Of a DNA stretch of 36,560 nucleotides, positions 31,846 to 36,560 are shown piece after piece. The translations under genes were made by a program, and so were the position numbers. The notes under the pieces were generated by a model. The model did not search any database, had not been told where the DNA came from, and worked only from the letters and a program-made list of their open reading frames with translations. Within the stretch, counting starts at the first letter, position 1, and each line of letters starts with the position of its first letter. The stretch spans positions 1 to 36,560 of the forward strand of contig NZ_FNJH01000014.1 in assembly GCF_900103225.1 (NCBI RefSeq). Direction: 5' to 3'. The stretch comes from Pseudomonas congelans. GTDB taxonomy: Bacteria > Pseudomonadota > Gammaproteobacteria > Pseudomonadales > Pseudomonadaceae.

Positions 31846-32736
31846 TCAAGCCCCGACCGCTGAGCGCGCTAAAAAACGTGCCCGCACTTTCGCCCACACC
31901 TCGCCAATCGGCATAAAACACACCGAAATCAACCTCAACAATCCAGGCACATTCCTGCGAACCGGCGTAACAGGCTCACTCGCATCATGGACGGCAAGCA
32001 GATATCGATAAACCCGACGGCTACTCATAGGCAGCAACCCGATCTGCTCAAGTACCGAAGGGCCGATCTCGCGGGCCATGCCGGTGACCATGATCCAGAG
32101 CAATATGATTTCGGTGCACAGGAAAGTGACGATTACGATATTGGCACCTATCGTTCGCCAGTCTTGTAAGGCATCGAAGATGGCATCGATGCTGCTGCCC
32201 AAGGTCACCATCGTTGTAAAGATCGCGGCGATGGTGAAGAGTGCCGCGATGAATCTGCCAGGGTCAGGTAGCCGGAATAACGCAGCAATACGTGGCCCCA
32301 TCGTGTCGTGGCTGGCCAGTTGCTTGAGCTCCTGACGCTCCTCCCACAGCTGTCTCAGCGCCCTCGCCTTATCGACAAGATCGTCCGGCTCGCAGTGATA
32401 GCGTGCACATAGCCAGTCCTGTTTCAGCTTTAACCGTTCGGAGGGCGTGGTAATCGAAGCGGCCCCCATTTGTTCTGCTCTGATTCGTGCATATACCTCT
32501 GCAAGATGCACGGTGCATATCAGGGAAATCAGCAGGACGGGCAGCAAAGCGGGAATGTAGTCAGTCAGGGTAGGCGCAGGTAGAAACATAAGCGCCCCTG
32601 AAAATGCCAATATCAATGCCGCCATCCAGATCAGACAGATACGAGCATCACGCCGACGCCAGGCCTCTTTGAAAGGCGCACGCTCAAATCGCTCAAAGTG
32701 TTCTTCTACATCCTTACGCAACTGATGGATGCTCAT
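31846..32736 (-). CDS. Hypothetical four-helix membrane protein
   Basis: 296 residues: an amphipathic N-terminus (VEEHFERFERAPFKEAWRRR), two helices at about 33-53 and 60-78, a cytosolic segment of about 85 residues with Trp/Arg-rich helices, and two more helices at about 165-185 and 195-220. No family is recognised. The ATG follows AAGGAAAGC. Confidence 0.65.
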   Translation of the reverse strand: MSIHQLRKDVEEHFERFERAPFKEAWRRRDARICLIWMAALILAFSGALMFLPAPTLTDYIPALLPVLLISLICTVHLAEVYARIRAEQMGAASITTPSERLKLKQDWLCARYHCEPDDLVDKARALRQLWEERQELKQLASHDTMGPRIAALFRLPDPGRFIAALFTIAAIFTTMVTLGSSIDAIFDALQDWRTIGANIVIVTFLCTEIILLWIMVTGMAREIGPSVLEQIGLLPMSSRRVYRYLLAVHDASEPVTPVRRNVPGLLRLISVCFMPIGEVWAKVRARFLARSAVGA

Positions 32737-32891
32737 CGTTTGCTTTCCTTGCTTGGCAAACGCACGATTTTAAGCAGCCTGTCCGGTAACGTAATTAAAC
32801 AAATTGTAAAAAAAGCAGTGTGCCTGCGCGCACTTTTTCGCAAGTCCCCGGGCAGTCAGGCCAGAACTCAACCTGAGCCCGGGCGCCACAC

Positions 32892-33779
32892 TCACCCCTT
32901 CGAACAACCTCCCAAATCCTCAATCAAACCTGGCCCCCGTGGCTGCCATCCCAAGCGTTCGCGTGTCTTGTCATTCAGGCTGCTCATGTCCTTGGCCACA
33001 AATGTCGACAGCCAGCCAAAGTGTGCGGCAGCTTCATGGGCGGGTACGGCCAACGTGGGCAGGCCGAGGTGTTCTCCGATGGCTTCGGCAATCAGGCGAA
33101 AAGTAATGCCTGATTCGGCAGTCGCATGATAACGAGCCCCCGGCTGATGTTTCTCCAGCGCCAGGCGATACAGGCGCGCCGTGTCTTCAAGGTGCGCTGC
33201 GGACCACTGATTGAGGCCTTGGTCGATATAGGCCGAGCAGCCTTTTGCCTGCGCCTGTTTGATGACTTCGCTGACCAGGCCCTGTTTGACCGGGTTGTGA
33301 ATTTGCGAGAGGCGCATGACGACTACGCTGACGCCGCGTTGCAACAGCGCCTGCCCGGCGAGTTCCGAGGCGACTCGAGGGTTGGGGTGCGCCGGGTCGA
33401 AATGATCTTCGTCTGCGGCCTGCCCGGGTGCTGAAGAGCCCATCGCCGTGCTGGAGGTGATAACCAGCGGGCGCTCGGAGCCTGCCAGTGCAGAACCCAG
33501 CGCGTCGATAACACGAGCGTCCTTCTGGCAATTGGCGACGAAGTGCGCGAAGTTGTGATCAAACGCCGTGTGAATCACCGCGTCGCATTTGTCCACGCCA
33601 CGCTGAAGGCCGGACAGGTCTTCGATATCGCCGCGATAGGGTTCGGCGCCCATGGCAAGCAGAGCTCGGGCCCCCTCTTCAGAGCGTGTCAGCCCTACTA
33701 CCTGATGGCCTGCGTTGATCAGTTCCCAGGCCACCCGAGTACCAATAAAGCCTGTGGAGCCGGTTATAAAGACGCGCAT
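32892..33779 (-). CDS. Extended SDR / NAD-dependent epimerase-like protein
   Basis: 295 residues from ATG 33779 (a TTG at 33785 is possible). The Rossmann motif GSTGFIGTRV is at about 7-16, followed by a nucleotide-sugar-epimerase-like fold with VITSSTAMGSS. The usual catalytic Tyr of YxxxK is not visible: the equivalent stretch reads NPRVASELAGQA. This is the RxxSE variant seen in some 'SDR family oxidoreductases' induced by stress. The substrate is unknown. It is divergent from the XRE/MmyB-type regulator, which probably controls it. Confidence 0.82.
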   Translation of the reverse strand: MRVFITGSTGFIGTRVAWELINAGHQVVGLTRSEEGARALLAMGAEPYRGDIEDLSGLQRGVDKCDAVIHTAFDHNFAHFVANCQKDARVIDALGSALAGSERPLVITSSTAMGSSAPGQAADEDHFDPAHPNPRVASELAGQALLQRGVSVVVMRLSQIHNPVKQGLVSEVIKQAQAKGCSAYIDQGLNQWSAAHLEDTARLYRLALEKHQPGARYHATAESGITFRLIAEAIGEHLGLPTLAVPAHEAAAHFGWLSTFVAKDMSSLNDKTRERLGWQPRGPGLIEDLGGCSKG

Positions 33780-33821
33780 ATTCAAATCTCTCTTTGCTGA
33801 AGACGGCAGAGTGCGCGTAAC

Positions 33822-33861
33822 GTTTATCCCGTAAAAGACGTGACGTTATCAGGGTATAAAC
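33822..33861. promoter_or_regulatory. Candidate operator between divergent SDR and XRE regulator genes
   Basis: GTTTATCCC at 33822 and GGGTATAAAC at 33852 are inverted copies, one with an extra T, separated by 21 bases in the 97-base divergent spacer. Confidence 0.4.
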
Positions 33862-33876
33862 ACCAACAGGATCATC

Positions 33877-34698
33877 ATGGCCAACCCGCTGGGAACGTAT
33901 TTGAAAGACTGTCGGGCTCGTCTGGACCCTGCGAGTCTGGGGCTTTCCACCACGCGTCGGCGCACGCCGGGCTTGCGTCGGGAAGAAGTTGCCCAGCGCG
34001 CCAATATCAGCGCGACGTGGTACACGTGGCTGGAACAAGGGCGCGGTGGCGCGCCCTCCGCCCAGGTTCTGGACCGGATCGCGCAAAGTCTCTTGATGAC
34101 CGAGCCCGAGCGGGAACACTTGTTCATGCTCGCTTTTGGTCATCTGCCCGAAGTGGTCTACAGCGCGCCCGAAGGCGTATCGCCGCGCTTGCAACGCATT
34201 CTGGATACCCTCGCGTTCAGCCCTGCCTTTATCAAGACCGCCACTTGGGATGTTCTGGCCTGGAACAACGCGGCGGCGGCCGTATTTACTGACTACAGCC
34301 TGCTGCCCCTAGAGCAGCGCAACATTCTGCGCCTGATGTTTTGCAACGCCGGCACGCGGGCAAAGCAGGACGACTGGCAGGCCGTCGCGCGCTTTATCGT
34401 CGCCGCATTCAGAGCCGACGCCACCCGTGCCGGTGCCGCCTCGGAACTCCGCGAACTCGCTGACGAACTGTGCACGCTCAGCGCGGATTTCGCTGCGTTG
34501 TGGCGTGACAACGATGTGCGTTTACAGGGCGAAGGCACCAAGCGCCTGCGGCATCCGGTTCATGGGCTGATCGAGCTGGAGTATTCGGGTTTCGCCGTGG
34601 ATGGTCGGCCGGATCTGTCGATGATTGTTTATAACCCGGTCAGCGCCGATGACGCGGAGCGGGTTCAGGCGCTGGTGGAGGGTTACTTACAGCGTTAG
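33877..34698 (+). CDS. XRE-type regulator with MmyB-like ligand-binding domain
   Basis: 273 residues. An N-terminal helix-turn-helix with the RRRTPGLRREEVAQRANISA and WYTWLEQGR signature (about 27-55) is the standard opening of the MmyB group. A PAS-like MmyB ligand domain follows (VLAWNNAAAAVF, NILRLMF, and the late HPVHGLIELEY and MIVYNP). These proteins pair with an adjacent SDR and often repress it; the ligand is thought to be a hydrophobic molecule. AGGA lies seven bases before ATG. Confidence 0.88.
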   Translation: MANPLGTYLKDCRARLDPASLGLSTTRRRTPGLRREEVAQRANISATWYTWLEQGRGGAPSAQVLDRIAQSLLMTEPEREHLFMLAFGHLPEVVYSAPEGVSPRLQRILDTLAFSPAFIKTATWDVLAWNNAAAAVFTDYSLLPLEQRNILRLMFCNAGTRAKQDDWQAVARFIVAAFRADATRAGAASELRELADELCTLSADFAALWRDNDVRLQGEGTKRLRHPVHGLIELEYSGFAVDGRPDLSMIVYNPVSADDAERVQALVEGYLQR

Positions 34699-34924
34699 CA
34701 CGGCTGGAGAGTGCGAAAGATCGAACCGCCATCCCATCACGTACTCGAAAGTGTGTGACCTCAAAAACCAGTCTTTCCCTCCATCTGGCAATGCCGTATT
34801 TGAAGCCCCGGTACGGCCCTCGCGTCATTGATGATCGCCGCATTCCGATACCGCCGAACAGGTGTCGACCACAACGCTCCGGACCTCGCCAGATGGTCAA
34901 TCCGAATTCAAAAAGAGTAACGCT

Positions 34925-35599
34925 ATGAGACCCCAGACTTCCTTCATCTTCGACCTGGACGGCACGCTGACCGACAGCGTTTATCAAAACGTCGCCGCCT
35001 GGAAAGAAGCGCTGGATGCAGAAAATATCCCGCTCGCGATGTGGCGTATTCACCGCAAGATCGGCATGAGCGGCGGACTGATGTTGAAATCACTGTCGCG
35101 TGAAACCGGCTTGAACATCAACGAAGAACAAGCTGAACAGCTTAGCGAGAAACATGCTCAGGCTTACGAGCGTCTGCAAGGACAGATCATCGCACTGCCC
35201 GGCGCTGTCGAGTTGCTGGAGACGCTCGACAAGGAAAACCTCAAGTGGTGCATCGCCACCAGCGGCGGGATCGATACGGCGACGATCAACCTGAAAGCGC
35301 TGAAACTGGACATCAATAAGATCAACATCGTTACGCGCGATGACGTGAGCTACGGTAAGCCTGACCCCGACCTGTTTCTGGCAGCTGCAAAGAAGATAAA
35401 CGCACCTATCGACGAGTGTCTGGTGATCGGTGATGCAATCTGGGACATGCTGGCGGCCCGTCGCTGTAAGGCAACCGGCGTCGGCCTGTTGTCGGGCGGC
35501 TATGACATCGGCGAGCTTGAGCGTGCTGGCGCGTTGAGGGTGTACGAAGACCCGCTGGATCTGCTGAATCATCTGGACGAGATTGCTTCCCGCCCTTGA
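34925..35599 (+). CDS. HAD-superfamily phosphatase
   Basis: 224 residues. HAD motif I is D10-L-D12-G-T, motif II S113 in ATSGG, motif III K145 in GKPDPD, and motif IV G169-D170-AIWD174, with a helical cap after motif I (beta-phosphoglucomutase-like subclass I). All catalytic residues are present. It likely dephosphorylates a small sugar phosphate or similar metabolite. The start at 34925 is preferred to 34862 because motif I normally begins within about 10 residues of the N-terminus; the ribosome-binding site is weak. Confidence 0.85.
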   Translation: MRPQTSFIFDLDGTLTDSVYQNVAAWKEALDAENIPLAMWRIHRKIGMSGGLMLKSLSRETGLNINEEQAEQLSEKHAQAYERLQGQIIALPGAVELLETLDKENLKWCIATSGGIDTATINLKALKLDINKINIVTRDDVSYGKPDPDLFLAAAKKINAPIDECLVIGDAIWDMLAARRCKATGVGLLSGGYDIGELERAGALRVYEDPLDLLNHLDEIASRP

Positions 35600-35700
35600 G
35601 TCGGCGGATTCATCATTGCATCCATGTGAGCAGCTCAACGTCCCTGCAGGAGGAACACGTTTGAGCTGTTGCAGCCCCTCCATACGAGGGCTGTGCTGCT

Positions 35701-35949
35701 TCAGCCCGGCAACGTACCGCCGCCCTCATCCGACACGCTATCGGCCTCGTCCACTTCAGGCTCGCCTTCATCGTAAGTCTCGTCGTGTTCCGTACGCTTC
35801 TTCACCTCATCGCCTTTTTTCGGGCCGACACCGGGTCTGTTCGCATTCATGGCCAGGACCGGGTCGGCTTCTCGGTCGTACTGGCCGAGTTGCGGGCTGG
35901 CGGGGTCTTCTTTGGGTACGCTGTCTGTGAGTATGTGATCGGTTGTCAT
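35701..35949 (-). CDS. Small acidic low-complexity protein
   Basis: An 82-residue, Asp/Glu-rich product beginning MTTDHILTDSVPKEDPASPQ, with a middle GPKKGDEVKK turn. Likely disordered; its length and composition recall small stress-related proteins in Pseudomonas, without a known function. AAGGTGG lies five to six bases before the ATG at 35949; a GTG three codons earlier is less likely. Confidence 0.65.
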   Translation of the reverse strand: MTTDHILTDSVPKEDPASPQLGQYDREADPVLAMNANRPGVGPKKGDEVKKRTEHDETYDEGEPEVDEADSVSDEGGGTLPG

Positions 35950-36032
35950 GTCAGCCACCTTTTTCGTTTGCCAAAGAATGTGGACGTGGCATCGGGCCGA
36001 GGGTTCGATTCAATCGATGAGCGTGGCTGCGT

Positions 36033-36503
36033 TCAACCGCCAAACGAGGCGTATTGCAAGGGCAGGCCGGTGGTGAATTTGATCTGTTCCATGGCGAAGC
36101 TGGAGCTCACGTCGCTGATACCGGGGATGCTGATCAGTTGCTTGTACACCGCGTCGTACCCTGCGATGTCGGCCACGACGATGCGTAGCATGTAGTCGGT
36201 GTCGCCTGCCATGCGGTAGCACTCGACCACTTCAGGCAGTTCGCCGACAGCAGCGTGAAACTGTTCGAGCCAGGCGGCATTGTGCTGGTTGGTGCGAATG
36301 GCGGCGAAGACGCTGACTGACACGTTCAGCCGCTGCGGATTGAGCAGCGCAACCCGGCGATCAATGATGCCGGCTTCTTCCAGCTTCTGGATACGCCGCC
36401 AGCACGCGGTGCTGCCCAGGCCGATACGCTCGGCGATGTCTGCCACCGAGCGGGTGCAGTCGGTTTGCAGGATGTCGAGAATTGCCCGGTCGAATTTGTC
36501 CAT
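36033..36503 (-). CDS. Lrp/AsnC-family transcriptional regulator
   Basis: 156 residues. The N-terminal winged helix-turn-helix (FDRAILDILQTDCTRSVADI, then ACWRRIQKLEEAGII) and a C-terminal RAM/AsnC ligand domain (about 70-150, ending with FTTGLPLQYA) match Lrp-type regulators of amino-acid metabolism. The GLGSTACWRRIQ and TTGLPL variant resembles regulators of the BkdR/DecR type. The ATG at 36503 is chosen because MDKFDRAIL is the usual start. The next gene upstream lies outside the window, so its target is unknown. Confidence 0.9.
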   Translation of the reverse strand: MDKFDRAILDILQTDCTRSVADIAERIGLGSTACWRRIQKLEEAGIIDRRVALLNPQRLNVSVSVFAAIRTNQHNAAWLEQFHAAVGELPEVVECYRMAGDTDYMLRIVVADIAGYDAVYKQLISIPGISDVSSSFAMEQIKFTTGLPLQYASFGG

Positions 36504-36560
36504 TAGCGGTTTCCTGCGTAAGTCGCCCTGCACTGAGCGTGCGGAACAATGGGTGTCTGA

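Overview
The window is a high-GC gammaproteobacterial chromosome segment that I read as Pseudomonas, most likely the P. syringae/fluorescens side of the genus. The basis is Pseudomonas-type REP elements (GAGCGAGCTTGCTCGCGAA cores at the left edge), an MvaT-family nucleoid protein, the gabD-gabT pair and the general gene style. The species call is inference.

Left core (1-7065): REP cluster, an HDOD regulator with a degenerate receiver, gabT and gabD (GABA catabolism), a LysE-type exporter, an FAD monooxygenase, and a tRNA-Arg(CCG) with encoded CCA and its own promoter and terminator.

Accessory region (about 7066-21700), inserted behind tRNA-Arg. Three degenerate direct repeats of the tRNA 3' end plus its downstream flank (copy A at 7053, copy B at 16987, copy C at 19107) divide it into modules. 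Module A-B (about 9.9 kb) carries a coiled-coil protein, a fragment resembling the MvaT C-terminus, decayed DNA, and a compact five-gene operon (8587-15509). The operon encodes a calcineurin-like metallophosphoesterase, an all-helical GASH-like protein, two different P-loop GTPase-like proteins of the paired 'double-GTPase' type, and a large GAP1-like protein. It matches the layout of predicted NTP-dependent (GAP1/GASH/DO-GTPase) conflict systems and is the most interesting part of the window. Behind it are iteron-like repeats, including GGTGAAC, the core of P4-type origin iterons, and a lone hypothetical gene. Module B-C holds an MFS transporter. Beyond copy C lies a wrecked type I restriction locus: a frameshifted, internally deleted hsdR and an N-terminally truncated AlbA/HATPase-type gene. 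I found no integrase anywhere.

Right core (about 21700-36560): a TetR regulator divergent from an NmrA-like oxidoreductase and an epoxide hydrolase; a small lipoprotein; several membrane proteins; an SDR; a frameshifted small gene; a CCCCTTG/CTAG low-complexity spacer; twin zinc-ribbon membrane proteins; a GFA-family protein; MvaT; an extended SDR divergent from an XRE/MmyB-type regulator; a HAD phosphatase; a small acidic protein; and an Lrp/AsnC regulator.

All functional calls come from reading motifs by eye. No database search was run.
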